Source: Paraeggerthella hominis (lineage in GTDB: Bacteria > Actinomycetota > Coriobacteriia > Coriobacteriales > Eggerthellaceae). From it: a DNA stretch of 64,000 nt. Each line of letters starts with the position of its first letter. Position 1 is the stretch's first letter. A model generated the notes under the pieces. The model was not told the DNA's origin and made no database searches. It saw only the letters and a program-made list of their open reading frames with translations. The translations under genes and the position numbers were made by a program. Shown here piece by piece: positions 17,877 to 27,670 of the stretch. The DNA is taken from positions 62,001-126,000 of the forward strand of contig NZ_JAJNOQ010000007.1 in the NCBI RefSeq assembly GCF_021044775.1. The letters are read 5' to 3'.

Positions 17877-19163
17877 ATGACAGCGTACGCAGAGCGAGCA
17901 ACCGAGGAGCTATCCGAGCTCAAGGCGAGTTTGGAACGGGAGCATGCCGCATTCAAAGCACAGGGCCTCGCGCTCAACATGGCGCGCGGCAAGCCCTCGA
18001 AGGCGCAGCTTGACCTAAGTATGCCTCTGCTGGAAACGCTGACCACACTCGAAGCCTGCACGGCCTTAGACGGCACCGACGCGCGCAACTACGGCGTGCT
18101 CGACGGCCTGCCCGAAGCGAAGGCCCTGATGGCAACCATGCTGGACGATCAGCCCGAAAACGTGATCGTGTTCGGCAACGCCAGCCTGAACGTCATGTAC
18201 GACACCGTGGCGCGCTGCTGGATGTTCGGCACCTTGGGATCGGCTCCCTGGTGCTCGCTCGATCGCGTTGCCTGGATCTGCCCGACGCCGGGCTACGACC
18301 GGCACTTCGGCGTGACCGAGGCGTTCGGCATCGAGATGATCCCCGTTCCCATGACCGAAGACGGTCCCGACATGGACGAAGTTGAGCGCATCGCTGCGTC
18401 GGATGCGGCGGTCAAGGGAATTTGGTGCGTGCCGAAGTACTCGAATCCCGGCGGCGTCACGTACTCAGACGAAGTGGTGCGCCGCTTGGCGTCCATGACC
18501 TGCGCCGCCGCCGACTTCCGCATATTCTGGGACAACGCTTACGGGATGCACCACCTGTTCGAAGCAGCGGACGAGCAGGACCACCTGCTTGACATCGCAC
18601 GGGCATGCGCCGAAGCGGGAAATCCCGACCGTTGCTTCAAGTTCGCCTCCACTTCCAAGGTCACGTTCCCGGGAGCCGGAATTTCTGCCATGGCGGCCAG
18701 CCCGGCGAACATCGCCGAGGTCAAGCGCTGCATGGGCGCGCAGACCATCGGACACGACAAGCTCAACCAATTGCGCCACGTACGCTTCCTGCGCGATGCC
18801 GAAGGGCTGGCAGAGCACATGCGCAAGCACGCCGCCATCCTGCGCCCGAAGTTCCAGCTGGTAGTTCGCAAACTGGAAGAAGGACTGGCCGACGTGGGCG
18901 AATGCGCATGGAGCAACCCGCGCGGCGGGTACTTCGTGTCGTTCGATGCGCCGGAGGGAACGGCTGCGCGCGCCGTGGAGCTGGCCAAGGAAGCCGGGGT
19001 TACCATGACCGGCGCAGGAGCCACGTACCCCTACGGCCGGGATCCGCGCGACTCGAACATTCGCATCGCGCCCAGCCTGCCGCCGCTTGAAGAGCTTGAC
19101 CAGGCCATGGACGTGTTCGTTTGCTGCGTCAAGCTTGCCTACGTGGAAAAGCTGCTGCGCTAA
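17877..19163 (+). CDS. Aspartate aminotransferase, Rv3722c-like type
   Basis: A 428-residue PLP-dependent fold-type I aminotransferase. It carries the subfamily motif NMARGKPSKAQLDLSMPLLE at about residues 39-58, YGVLDGLPEAKALMA, and the PLP lysine in FKFASTSKVTFPGAGI. The family to which it looks closest (PF12897, Mycobacterium Rv3722c) makes aspartate from oxaloacetate and glutamate. The start is the ATG after GGCGGAAGGACGCACG; the upstream in-frame extension is spacer sequence. It is monocistronic with a very strong terminator. Confidence 0.9.
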   Translation: MTAYAERATEELSELKASLEREHAAFKAQGLALNMARGKPSKAQLDLSMPLLETLTTLEACTALDGTDARNYGVLDGLPEAKALMATMLDDQPENVIVFGNASLNVMYDTVARCWMFGTLGSAPWCSLDRVAWICPTPGYDRHFGVTEAFGIEMIPVPMTEDGPDMDEVERIAASDAAVKGIWCVPKYSNPGGVTYSDEVVRRLASMTCAAADFRIFWDNAYGMHHLFEAADEQDHLLDIARACAEAGNPDRCFKFASTSKVTFPGAGISAMAASPANIAEVKRCMGAQTIGHDKLNQLRHVRFLRDAEGLAEHMRKHAAILRPKFQLVVRKLEEGLADVGECAWSNPRGGYFVSFDAPEGTAARAVELAKEAGVTMTGAGATYPYGRDPRDSNIRIAPSLPPLEELDQAMDVFVCCVKLAYVEKLLR

Positions 19164-19180
19164 CGCAACGCAAGCAGAGA

Positions 19181-19233
19181 AGCGGAGCGGGGCGAAGGGA
19201 ACGCCGTCAACCCTTCGCCCCGCTCCGCTTTTT
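19181..19233 (+). terminator. Terminator of the aminotransferase gene
   Basis: A 19-bp perfect stem, AGCGGAGCGGGGCGAAGGG with CCCTTCGCCCCGCTCCGCT, then TTTTAT. Its T-run overlaps the stop codon of the convergent lipase gene. Confidence 0.95.
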
Positions 19234-20056
19234 ATCGGATAGCCGCCAGATCTTCGGCCAGGCTCATGTGGAATTCGACAATCGAGCTCCACGTCCTACC
19301 GTCGCCCGTAATGATGGGCGTATCACGTTTGCGCTGATCGATGACGTCGTTGTGGTTAAGCCCAGGCTCCCCTTCCGGCACGCGCAGCTCCTGCCAAGGA
19401 TCGCGCTTCGTGGACGAAGCGGGAACCAGCCCGTCGTTTTCGCCGTCGTAGCGTTTCACCATCCAGTGCATCCACGCGCCCTTAGGCGAGCGATGGCGCG
19501 GCTGCTCGACGACTCCGAACGTGCGGTACGCGATGTCGGGCAAGTCGGGATACGCTTCGTTGAAGCGAGCGGCGCCCTCCGTCGACAGATCATGCAGCAC
19601 GCCAATGCAGTCGGCATACATGTCGCCGTTTTTCGTGGCCTTCCAGTTGATGGGAGACGCAATCCTCTCCAGGCACGACGAGCTCATCCCAAGAAAATGA
19701 TCGGCGGTTCTCAATCCCCCGTGCGGCGTTGCGAACGTGGTAATGGAGGCGATGCGGCCCCGCATGCTCGGTCGATGAGCCAGGCAACGCGCGTCGAGGC
19801 CGCCTTTGGAATGGGCGATGATATGAACCTTGGGGGCTTCGGTTAGTTTGAACGCCATATCCAGCGTACGCTCAAGCTGGTAGACGTTCGATTGAACCGA
19901 TCCGAGGGAATCCTGGTTTCCGAACATCGCGATGCCGCCCCGCCGACGAATCTCCTGGGGAATGCGGCCCCACAGGTTCGACTCGATCGCGCTGCGATCA
20001 TGGGCAAGAATTCCGTGTAGGTACACGAACGGATACGAAGTTGAAAGATCGGTCAA
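19232..20056 (-). CDS. Alpha/beta hydrolase, lipase-like
   Basis: A 274-residue esterase or lipase. The oxyanion region YLHGILAHDRS, the nucleophile elbow IIAHSKGGLDAR (serine near residue 98), the acid in YDGENDGLVPASS and the histidine in GLNHNDVID form a plausible Ser-Asp-His triad like that of bacterial true lipases. No signal peptide, so cytosolic. It converges on the aminotransferase gene and has no functional neighbours. Confidence 0.82.
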   Translation of the reverse strand: MTDLSTSYPFVYLHGILAHDRSAIESNLWGRIPQEIRRRGGIAMFGNQDSLGSVQSNVYQLERTLDMAFKLTEAPKVHIIAHSKGGLDARCLAHRPSMRGRIASITTFATPHGGLRTADHFLGMSSSCLERIASPINWKATKNGDMYADCIGVLHDLSTEGAARFNEAYPDLPDIAYRTFGVVEQPRHRSPKGAWMHWMVKRYDGENDGLVPASSTKRDPWQELRVPEGEPGLNHNDVIDQRKRDTPIITGDGRTWSSIVEFHMSLAEDLAAIR

Positions 20057-20237
20057 AACGGCTCCGAATCAACGATGATGCGCAACGGTGCTCCCAGCTG
20101 CTTTCTGCTATGTACAGGAAACGATTACAGCACGAATCAACGAGCGCGACAAGAAGCCGCTTCGGAATTGCCCAGATCGAACACGCAAACAGCGCAGACG
20201 GCAGGGGGCGAACAGCACGTGCCCGCAAGTCGTAAAA

Positions 20238-20269
20238 GCCTCCCCGACAACCGAGGTTGTCGGGGAGGC
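20238..20269 (-). terminator. Terminator of flavin reductase 2
   Basis: A 15-bp perfect stem, GCCTCCCCGACAACC/GGTTGTCGGGGAGGC, loop GAG less one base, followed on the minus strand by TTTTACGAC. The spacer 20057-20237 holds no gene that I can support. Confidence 0.9.
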
Positions 20270-20324
20270 TGCATTCGCAGGCGCCCGGGGAGGGAGGGGA
20301 CGCTGCGAGGCCTATAGACGCAGG

Positions 20325-21947
20325 TTACGCGCCCAAGGTATCAAGAGGCTCGTCCAACTTGCCCAGCGCCGAGCGCACGGCAAGCACGCCGAACGTCCAA
20401 GCGCGGCCATGCGATCCGCCCGTAATGAACAGCGGGTAGTCGTCGCCATAGTACGAACCGGAAACGTTGCCGGAAGCGTACAGACCGCCCAGAGGCTCGC
20501 CATCGGGCTTCACCACTTCAAGCTTTTCATTGATCTTCAAACCGCTCACGGTGCTGAGAACGGCGGGCATGCGCTTGACCGCGTAGAACGGAGGCTGCTT
20601 GATTGCATTCCAGGACATAAATTGGCCGTTTACGCCGAAGTCTTCGTCAACGCCCTTTTCTGCAAGTTCGTTGTACCGGGCAACGGTCTTGAGGAATGCA
20701 GCCTTCTCGATCCCGCAAGCGTCCGCAAGCTCTTCAAGCGTGTCGGCCTTCACAATGGCGCCGCGCTCGATGGCGTCCTGCCAGTCGGCTTCCGGGTTCG
20801 TAGTGGCACGGCTGTGGCTGTTGGGATGCTTGTAATCGCCCTTCGCCGCATGCACGGCCCAATTGGCGTCAGTGATCTGGAAAGCGGTCTGCTCCGGCTG
20901 GAGACGGACGGACGTCACCACGCTCTGGTAGCCCAGGTCCTCGTTCGCAAAGCGCTCGCCCTTGAGGTTCACGCGCAACCACGGAATACCGGAGTACGGA
21001 GCGCCGCCTTCGGGCATCCACGTGGGATCGAAGTGCATCATGATGCAGTGCGGGCCCTCATCCATGGCCGCACCGGCCCAAAGGCCCATCTTGTGACCGT
21101 CGCCCGTGTTGCACGGTGCGCCGTGCATGGTCTGCACGCCTTGCAGCATAGGGGCGAAGCACTCGAGCATTTCGGGGTCGTCGGACAGATCGCCCGTGGC
21201 CATGAGAACGCCCTTGGAGGCGTTGATTTTCACGTACGACTTGTCTTTGCGCTGGCCCACGACTCCCGTCACGCGACCGCTCTCGTCCTGGACAAGACGA
21301 ACCGCAGAAGTTTCGTACATGATGTTCGCCCCTGCAGCCACAGCTTTTTCAACCATGGTATTCAGGAGCAGACGGAACTGCTCGTAGCGCGTTGCCATGT
21401 CGTTGTTGATAAACCAGCCATACGTATGACCGCTCTCCAACATGACGGGCGTATGCTCAGGCGTTTGGCGAATGATATAGTCCATAACCTCGCCGCTGCG
21501 GCGCAGGAACAGATTGACCGCACGCGGATTGTCGCGGCCATTGGACAAGTTGGCAAAATCGGCGTAAATCTGAGGCAAATCGTACGTCTGGCCTGCTTCC
21601 AAGAACTTCTTGGAATTGTAGGCGGCCACGCACCACCCGTTCGTCTGAACCTTTTCCATCTTCTGAAGCACGGTCACTTTAGCCCCGCTCTGCGCGGCAG
21701 CAAGCGCAGCCGTCGTGCCCGAAGAACCCAATCCTATGATGCAGATTTCGGTATCGATGGTCTCTGCGATGTCTCCGTCCGCAATGGGCTCAGGTTTCGT
21801 TTCCCAGCTCCAGCGCGTCTGCACCGCCTCTTCCTTCTTCTGCTCCCCGGTGTCCTTCGGGGAGCACCCCGCCATACCTGCAACAGCCGCACCCGCAGCC
21901 GTTACCGCCGCTGCGGTCAGAAAACCCCTACGAGACAACTCCTTCAT
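20325..21947 (-). CDS. Tat-exported FAD-dependent oxidoreductase 2
   Basis: A 540-residue FAD-binding-2 flavoprotein of the same class as the one at 3220 but clearly a different subfamily. Tat motif SRRGFLTAAA with R6-R7, lipobox-like MAGC with C28, dinucleotide fold IIGLGSSG at residues 70-77, the catalytic-type GERFANED near residue 330, and a C-terminal FAD loop GGLYASGNVSGSYYGDDY. No heme or FMN domain is present. The NGWC segment near residue 110 replaces the usual TGG-type sequence. Divergent from a membrane LuxR gene, its likely regulator. An organic electron acceptor used in anaerobic respiration is the family expectation; the substrate is unknown. Confidence 0.88.
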   Translation of the reverse strand: MKELSRRGFLTAAAVTAAGAAVAGMAGCSPKDTGEQKKEEAVQTRWSWETKPEPIADGDIAETIDTEICIIGLGSSGTTAALAAAQSGAKVTVLQKMEKVQTNGWCVAAYNSKKFLEAGQTYDLPQIYADFANLSNGRDNPRAVNLFLRRSGEVMDYIIRQTPEHTPVMLESGHTYGWFINNDMATRYEQFRLLLNTMVEKAVAAGANIMYETSAVRLVQDESGRVTGVVGQRKDKSYVKINASKGVLMATGDLSDDPEMLECFAPMLQGVQTMHGAPCNTGDGHKMGLWAGAAMDEGPHCIMMHFDPTWMPEGGAPYSGIPWLRVNLKGERFANEDLGYQSVVTSVRLQPEQTAFQITDANWAVHAAKGDYKHPNSHSRATTNPEADWQDAIERGAIVKADTLEELADACGIEKAAFLKTVARYNELAEKGVDEDFGVNGQFMSWNAIKQPPFYAVKRMPAVLSTVSGLKINEKLEVVKPDGEPLGGLYASGNVSGSYYGDDYPLFITGGSHGRAWTFGVLAVRSALGKLDEPLDTLGA

Positions 21948-22161
21948 GAAACCGCCTCCCTTTCTCGTTCTTTGCTTTCGCACGGTCTCGCATCTGCTTG
22001 ATGCTGGGCAAGACTTTACGTCGGAAGCAACGGAGGATCGTCACCCATCAGCTGCTTTAACCAGGGGAATTAACGCCTCCCCTTCTCCCCCTTCTTGCTG
22101 AAAACAGGGGGATTTCCAGCTCATGCGCGTATTGGAGGCTCTGCAGGCTCATGCAAGTCGG

Positions 22162-22167
22162 TATAAT
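22162..22167 (+). promoter_or_regulatory. -10 element of the second LuxR gene
   Basis: TATAAT lies about 40 bases before the ATG of the LuxR gene, with no recognisable -35 at the right distance. That would fit a regulated promoter in the reductase/regulator divergent spacer. Confidence 0.45.
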
Positions 22168-22205
22168 TGTCCGCACGTCTGGGGAGGCGTATAAAGGAGG
22201 GGCGC

Positions 22206-23612
22206 ATGGAGGGCGAACAAAGAAAACTGTTGGGAATGCCGTTCTGTTTTGCGGGAATGGGAATTTTTCGCGCATGGACCGAAACCGTGTACGCCAACAC
22301 TTCGATAGTGTTCCCCATTCAGGCAAACGCCTTCGCCGACTTCACCGCTTTCAACATGATTACCGCCATCACGCTCGTCGTCGTTGCGCTTGGCGCAAGC
22401 AGGATTGCACCTCTGTACGGCAAGTCATGGCCGGCTCCCGTTGCTGCCATCTGCCTCATCGCGTCAACATGCTGTAATTTTTATTCCATACTCGACCCCG
22501 GAACCAGTCAATACCTAGGTATCCCCGCCGTCATTGCGGGAGGAGTAGGCATAGCGTTTCTTATTTTGCTGTGGTCGGAGCTTTTCGGATGCCTGAACCC
22601 CTTGCGCGTAGCCCTCTACTACTCCGGAGGAATCGTTGTCGGATCGCTCATCCTTTGGCTTTTCAAGGGTTTGGCGCTGCCTTGGCTGTTCGTCTGCACC
22701 TGCCTTGTCCCAATGGTATCGCTCGCATGTCTCAAGCAGGCGTACTCCTACCTTCCTGACACCGAGCGGCCCCATGCCACCTGGGGATCGTTTTCGCTTC
22801 CCTGGAAGCCAATCGCCGTCGTTGCGCTTTATTCGTTCTCATACGGACTGTGCGAGCACGTATTCGAAGGACCGCTCGGCATCCATTCAGGATTGGGCTG
22901 CGTGTTTGCAGGCGTGCTCGTATACGCCTGCATCAGCTTGCGCCGCACGGCTTTCCAATTCTCCGCGCTTTGCAAGATAGCCTTGTTGCTTATTGTATTC
23001 TCGCTTGTTCCTTTCGGAGATTTCCTCCCGCGAGGAAGTTTCATTTCAAGCTTTTGCGCTCTTGGCAGCTACACGCTTTGCTTGATTGTAATCATGATCA
23101 TTCTCAGCAACCTCGTCTACCGCTACGGCGTCAACGCACTATGGCTATTCGGGATCGAGCGAGCAGTGCGCCTTGTTTCCGTGCAAGCGGGAATCGGAAC
23201 AAGAGATCTCACGAGCCTTGTTGCATCGCCTTTCGCAGTGGATGTTGCATTGGGCGTCGTGGTCACCTTGTCGGTAGTTTTCGCAACAAAGCTACTGCTT
23301 TCGGAAAAACAGCTCTCTTCGCCTTGGGGTGCCGTGCTCAAAGAAACCCTCGAAGACGACCAAAACATGCCAACCGAAAGAAATCGCCTGGGAATAAAGT
23401 GCCAAGAACTCGCGGAACGAGCGGCGCTCACGCAACGCGAAGAGGAGATTCTTCTGCTGCTTGCGCAAAGGAAGAAGCCTGCCGACATCGAACGCGAACT
23501 GTTCGTAGCGAACAGCACCGTAAAGACCCATGTGAAGCACATCTACCAGAAACTCGACGTGCATTCTCGCAAAGAGCTGTTCAACCTGCTGGGCATCGAA
23601 AACGCAGGGTAA
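22206..23612 (+). CDS. Membrane-bound LuxR-family transcriptional regulator 2
   Basis: A 468-residue protein with about twelve hydrophobic segments (residues 12-385) and a C-terminal LuxR helix-turn-helix (LTQREEEILLLLAQRKK, then ADIERELFVANSTVKTHVKH). The start is set by AAAGGAGG 4 bases upstream of ATG at 22206; an earlier in-frame ATG lies before that site and is rejected. It is divergent from flavin reductase 2, sharing a 258-base spacer that would hold its operator. It shows the same architecture as the regulator at 1531 but little close sequence likeness outside the DNA-binding domain, as expected if the membrane part recognises different ligands. Confidence 0.92.
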   Translation: MEGEQRKLLGMPFCFAGMGIFRAWTETVYANTSIVFPIQANAFADFTAFNMITAITLVVVALGASRIAPLYGKSWPAPVAAICLIASTCCNFYSILDPGTSQYLGIPAVIAGGVGIAFLILLWSELFGCLNPLRVALYYSGGIVVGSLILWLFKGLALPWLFVCTCLVPMVSLACLKQAYSYLPDTERPHATWGSFSLPWKPIAVVALYSFSYGLCEHVFEGPLGIHSGLGCVFAGVLVYACISLRRTAFQFSALCKIALLLIVFSLVPFGDFLPRGSFISSFCALGSYTLCLIVIMIILSNLVYRYGVNALWLFGIERAVRLVSVQAGIGTRDLTSLVASPFAVDVALGVVVTLSVVFATKLLLSEKQLSSPWGAVLKETLEDDQNMPTERNRLGIKCQELAERAALTQREEEILLLLAQRKKPADIERELFVANSTVKTHVKHIYQKLDVHSRKELFNLLGIENAG

Positions 23613-23853
23613 CGGGCTAGCGGGCAAACGACGCACGCCGCATCAAGCGACGGCTCCGAGATGCGCAGAGGGATCCGCGCGCGGAAGCGTTCGGAAGGCG
23701 CGCCTTCGCATTTGCCCGCGGGATAGTGGCGCTTCACAGTGAAAAGCCTTCGCCCCGCACCTCCCGCACCTGAAGTATTCGACCAAGAAGCTGCTCCTTT
23801 TGCGCCGAACCGCGCTCTTGACAGATCGACGCCAACATACACGTGATCCCTGA

Positions 23854-24006
23854 CTGCTCGATTTTTACTCAAATGTTGCGTACGGACTCGCTCCCTCAAA
23901 AGCCGCATCTCCGTGAACTGGGCTAATAGAATGCAGCCCTTAGAGGGACGACGACAAGGAGGGCCTACGGCCCAAAAAACGCAACATTGCGCGTAAAATC
24001 GAGCAG
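23854..24006. mobile_element. 153-bp MITE-like element with terminal inverted repeats
   Basis: The 28-base ends 23854-23881 (CTGCTCGATTTTTAC onward) and 23979-24006 (ending AAAATCGAGCAG) are imperfect inverted copies: 12 outer and 10 inner positions match, with a variable middle. They enclose about 97 bases without an open frame. No flanking target duplication is evident. It lies within the 520-base spacer 23613-24133, which otherwise holds only the terminator below. Confidence 0.5.
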
Positions 24007-24057
24007 AAGCACCGGCCGCTACGTCAAACATCTGCCGGCATCTTGCAAGCCGCTCGT

Positions 24058-24089
24058 AAAAAAGCCCTCGGCGCAATGCCGAGGGCTTT
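24058..24089 (-). terminator. Terminator of the pyruvate oxidoreductase gene
   Basis: 12-bp arms AAAGCCCTCGGC/GCCGAGGGCTTT with a 5-base loop, and a T-run of six on the minus strand. It lies 45 bases beyond the stop codon. Confidence 0.92.
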
Positions 24090-24133
24090 CAACTTTCAGG
24101 AACTCACCACCACGCTTGCATCCGCGCGTTCGC

Positions 24134-27100
24134 TTACGCCTCCGCGTACACGTCCTTGAGCTTGAGCAGGTGCTCGTAGCGCTCCAGAGCAGCCTTCTCG
24201 TTGCGCTCGAACAGCTCGGTCGCGCGCTCGGGGAACTCGCGCGTCAGGCGGCTGTAGCGTGCCTCGTTCATAAGGAACTCCTGGTAGCCGCCCGCGGGCT
24301 CCTTGGAATCCAGCACGAACTTCTTGCCCGCAGGAGCAGCCGGGTTGAAGCGGAACAGGTTCCAGTACCCGCAGTCGACCGCCTTCGCCATTTCGTCCTG
24401 GCAGTTGGCCATGCCGCCCTTGATGGAGTGCATCTCGCACGGCGAGTAGCCGATGATGAGCGACGGTCCCGGATACGCCTCGGCCTCGGCGATGGCCTTG
24501 ATGGTCTGGGCCGGCTTCGCGCCCATGGCCACCTGCGCCACGTACACGTAGCCGTATGCCATAGCGATCTCGGTCAGGCTCTTCTTCTTGACGTCCTTGC
24601 CGGCGGCCGCGAACTGCGCAACCTGGCCGATGTTGGTAGCCTTGGAAGCCTGGCCGCCCGTGTTGGAGTACACCTCGGTATCAAACACGAACACGTTCAC
24701 GTCCTCGCCGGAAGCCAGCACATGATCAAGGCCGCCGTAACCGATGTCGTACGCCCAGCCGTCGCCGCCGAAGATCCACACGGACTTCTTGGTCAGGTAT
24801 TCGCTGTTCTCCAGGATGTCGGCGGCAATGTTGTTATCCTCGGCGATTTCCTGGAGCTTGGCCACATACGCAGCAGCCGCCTCCTTGCTTGCCTCGGCCT
24901 CGTTGCGCGCCTCAACCCAAGCTTGCGCCGCATCCTTCACGGCCTGATCAGCATCGGAGGCAAGCAGCTTCTCCGTGTCGGCCAGCAGCTTGTCGCGCAC
25001 GGCCTCGTGACCCAACAGCATGCCCAAGCCATGCTCGGCGTTGTCCTCGAACAGCGAGTTCGACCATGCAGGACCATGACCGTCCTTGTTCATGGTGTAC
25101 GGCGAGGTAGCTGCAGGACCGCCCCAGATAGACGAGCAGCCCGTCGCGTTCGCCACGTACATGCGATCGCCGAACAGCTGCGTGACCAGCTTCGCGTACG
25201 CCGTCTCGGCGCAACCCGCGCAAGCGCCCGAGAACTCGAGCAGCGGCTGCTTGAACTGGCTGCCCTTGACCGTCGCATCGCCCAAAGCGGGCTTGTCGGA
25301 CACCTGGTCGACGCAGTAGTTGAACACGTCTTGCTGAGCCAGCTCGGCTTCCTGGTCCACCATCTTGAGCGAATCGCTCGGGCACACGTTCACGCACACG
25401 CTGCAGCCCATGCAGTCGAGCGGCGAAATGGCTAGCGTGTACTGCATGCCTGCGGCGGCCTTGCCCTTCGCCGGCACCAGCGTGATGGCGGACGGAGCAG
25501 CGGCGGCTTCCTCTTCGGTCAACGCGAACGGACGAATGGTGGCGTGCGGGCACACGAAGGCGCACTGGTTGCACTGGATGCAGCTTGCCGCGTCCCACGT
25601 GGGAACGCTCACGGCAACGCCGCGCTTCTCGTACGCAGCCGCACCCTGCTCGAACTGGCCGTCAGCATGTTCCACGAACGCGGACACGGGCAAACGGTCG
25701 CCGTCCATGCGGCCAACCGGCTCCATGATGTCGCGAACCATCTTGACCAGCCCAGGGCGGCCCTCAAGCTCGGCACCCTGGCCCTCGTCCTTCGCGTCAG
25801 CCCAGCTGGCCGGCACGTCCACGCGCACGAACGCCGTCGCGCCAGCATCGATAGCGCGATGGTTCATATCCACGACTTCCTGGCCCTTCTTCAGGTACGA
25901 CTTCGTAGCCGCGTCCTTCATGTACTGAAGAGCCTCGTCCTGCGGGATGACGTTTGCCAGCGTGAAGAACGCCGACTGCAGGATGGTGTTCGTGCGCTTG
26001 CCCATGCCGATCTCGCGAGCAAGGTCGATGGCGTTGATGGTGTACAGCTTGATGTTGTTGTTGGCGATATAGCGCTTGGCCTCGGCGCTCAAGTGGTGCT
26101 CGAGCTCTTCCGGCGTCCACTGGCAGTTGATCATGAACGCACCACCGGGCTTCACGTCGTTGACCATGCGGAAGCCCTTGGTGACGTAAGACGGGTTGTG
26201 GCACGCCACGAAGTCCGCCTTGTTCACGTAGTACGTGCTCTTGATGGGAGAATCGCCGAAGCGCAGGTGGCTGATGGTCACGCCGCCCGTCTTCTTCGAG
26301 TCGTACTGGAAGTACGCCTGCACGTACTTGTCGGTGTGGTCGCCGATGATCTTGATGGAGTTCTTGTTCGCGCCCACCGTGCCGTCGCCGCCCAGACCCC
26401 AGAACTTGCACTCGATGGTGCCGGCCGCAGCGGTGTTGGGGCTGTTCGGATCCTCGGGCAAAGACAGGTTCGTCACGTCGTCGACGATGCCGACCGTGAA
26501 CTCGCGCGCCGGCGCATCCTTCTCGAGCTCCGTGTAGATGGCGAACACCGAAGACGGCGGGGTATCCTTCGATGCCAGGCCATAGCGGCCGCCAACCACC
26601 GTAAGATCGGTGCGGCCCTCGTGCGCAAGCGCGTTCACCACGTCCATATACAACGGCTCGCCCAGGGAGCCCGGCTCCTTGGTACGGTCCATGACCGCGA
26701 TCTTCTGCACGGTGGACGGCAGCGCCGCCATGAACTTCTCGGACACGAAGGGACGGTACAGGCGAACCTTCACCAGACCCACCTTCTGGCCGTTGGCGTT
26801 CAGGTAGTCGACAACCTCTTCCACCACGTCGCAGAACGAGCCCATGGCCACGATCACGCGGTCGGCGTCGGGAGCGCCGTAGTAGTTGAACAGCTGGTAA
26901 TCGGTGCCCAGCTTGGCGTTGACCTGGTTCATGTAGTCCTCGACCACGGCAGGCAGCGCGTCGTACACGCCGTTGCACGCCTCGCGGTGCTGGAAGAAGA
27001 TGTCGCCGTTCTCATGGCTGCCGCGCATGGCGGGACGCTCAGGGTTGAGCGCATGCTCGCGGAACGCGCGCACGGCGTCCATATCGCACATCTCGGCCAG

Positions 27101-27670
27101 ATCGTCGAAATCCCACACGGCGATCTTCTGCACCTCGTGCGACGTGCGGAAACCGTCGAAGAAGTTGATGAAGGGGATGCGACCCTTGATGGCGGCCAGA
27201 TGGGCGACGGCGGACAGGTCCATGACTTCCTGGACGTTGCTTTCGGCCAGCATGGCAAAACCGGTCTGGCGGCATGCCATGACGTCGGAGTGGTCGCCGA
27301 AGATGCTGAGCGCCTGGGTGGCCACGGTGCGCGCGCTTACGTGGAACACGGTCGGCAGCATCTCAGCGGCAATCTTATACATATTGGGGATCATGAGGAG
27401 CAGACCCTGAGAAGCCGTGTACGTGGTGGTCAGAGCACCCGCAGCAAGCGAGCCGTGAACCGCGCCTGCAGCGCCGCCCTCGGACTGCATCTCGCACACC
27501 TTGACAGTGGTGCCGAAGATGTTCTTCTTTCCTGCAGCGGACCACTGGTCCACCAGGTCGGCCATAGGGCTCGACGGGGTAATAGGATAGATGCCTGCGA
27601 CCTCGGTAAACGCATAGGAGACGTACGCCGCGGCATTGTTGCCATCCATTGATTTGAATTCTCTCGTCAT
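24134..27670 (-). CDS. nifJ: Pyruvate:ferredoxin (flavodoxin) oxidoreductase
   Basis: A single-chain 1178-residue enzyme that oxidises pyruvate to acetyl-CoA and CO2, reducing ferredoxin or flavodoxin. In order: the pyruvate-binding domain (YPITPSSPMADLVDQW near residue 27), the CoA/gamma domain (FWGLGGDGTVGANKNSIK near residue 425), two [4Fe-4S] motifs CIQCNQCAFVCPHA and CMGCSVCVNVCPSD around residues 690-760, a third cluster ligand set beginning GACAGCAETAYAKL, and the thiamine-diphosphate site GGDGWAYDIGYGGLDH with YSNTGGQASKAT. Full length for the family. The start MTREFKSMDGN follows AAAGGAGAGG. Monocistronic; a central enzyme of anaerobic metabolism here. Confidence 0.97.
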   Translation of the reverse strand: MTREFKSMDGNNAAAYVSYAFTEVAGIYPITPSSPMADLVDQWSAAGKKNIFGTTVKVCEMQSEGGAAGAVHGSLAAGALTTTYTASQGLLLMIPNMYKIAAEMLPTVFHVSARTVATQALSIFGDHSDVMACRQTGFAMLAESNVQEVMDLSAVAHLAAIKGRIPFINFFDGFRTSHEVQKIAVWDFDDLAEMCDMDAVRAFREHALNPERPAMRGSHENGDIFFQHREACNGVYDALPAVVEDYMNQVNAKLGTDYQLFNYYGAPDADRVIVAMGSFCDVVEEVVDYLNANGQKVGLVKVRLYRPFVSEKFMAALPSTVQKIAVMDRTKEPGSLGEPLYMDVVNALAHEGRTDLTVVGGRYGLASKDTPPSSVFAIYTELEKDAPAREFTVGIVDDVTNLSLPEDPNSPNTAAAGTIECKFWGLGGDGTVGANKNSIKIIGDHTDKYVQAYFQYDSKKTGGVTISHLRFGDSPIKSTYYVNKADFVACHNPSYVTKGFRMVNDVKPGGAFMINCQWTPEELEHHLSAEAKRYIANNNIKLYTINAIDLAREIGMGKRTNTILQSAFFTLANVIPQDEALQYMKDAATKSYLKKGQEVVDMNHRAIDAGATAFVRVDVPASWADAKDEGQGAELEGRPGLVKMVRDIMEPVGRMDGDRLPVSAFVEHADGQFEQGAAAYEKRGVAVSVPTWDAASCIQCNQCAFVCPHATIRPFALTEEEAAAAPSAITLVPAKGKAAAGMQYTLAISPLDCMGCSVCVNVCPSDSLKMVDQEAELAQQDVFNYCVDQVSDKPALGDATVKGSQFKQPLLEFSGACAGCAETAYAKLVTQLFGDRMYVANATGCSSIWGGPAATSPYTMNKDGHGPAWSNSLFEDNAEHGLGMLLGHEAVRDKLLADTEKLLASDADQAVKDAAQAWVEARNEAEASKEAAAAYVAKLQEIAEDNNIAADILENSEYLTKKSVWIFGGDGWAYDIGYGGLDHVLASGEDVNVFVFDTEVYSNTGGQASKATNIGQVAQFAAAGKDVKKKSLTEIAMAYGYVYVAQVAMGAKPAQTIKAIAEAEAYPGPSLIIGYSPCEMHSIKGGMANCQDEMAKAVDCGYWNLFRFNPAAPAGKKFVLDSKEPAGGYQEFLMNEARYSRLTREFPERATELFERNEKAALERYEHLLKLKDVYAEA

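Noticed and set aside
23613..23850. A possible small gene between the LuxR gene and the MITE-like element.
   Set aside because: No frame with a ribosome-binding site or protein-like composition was found.
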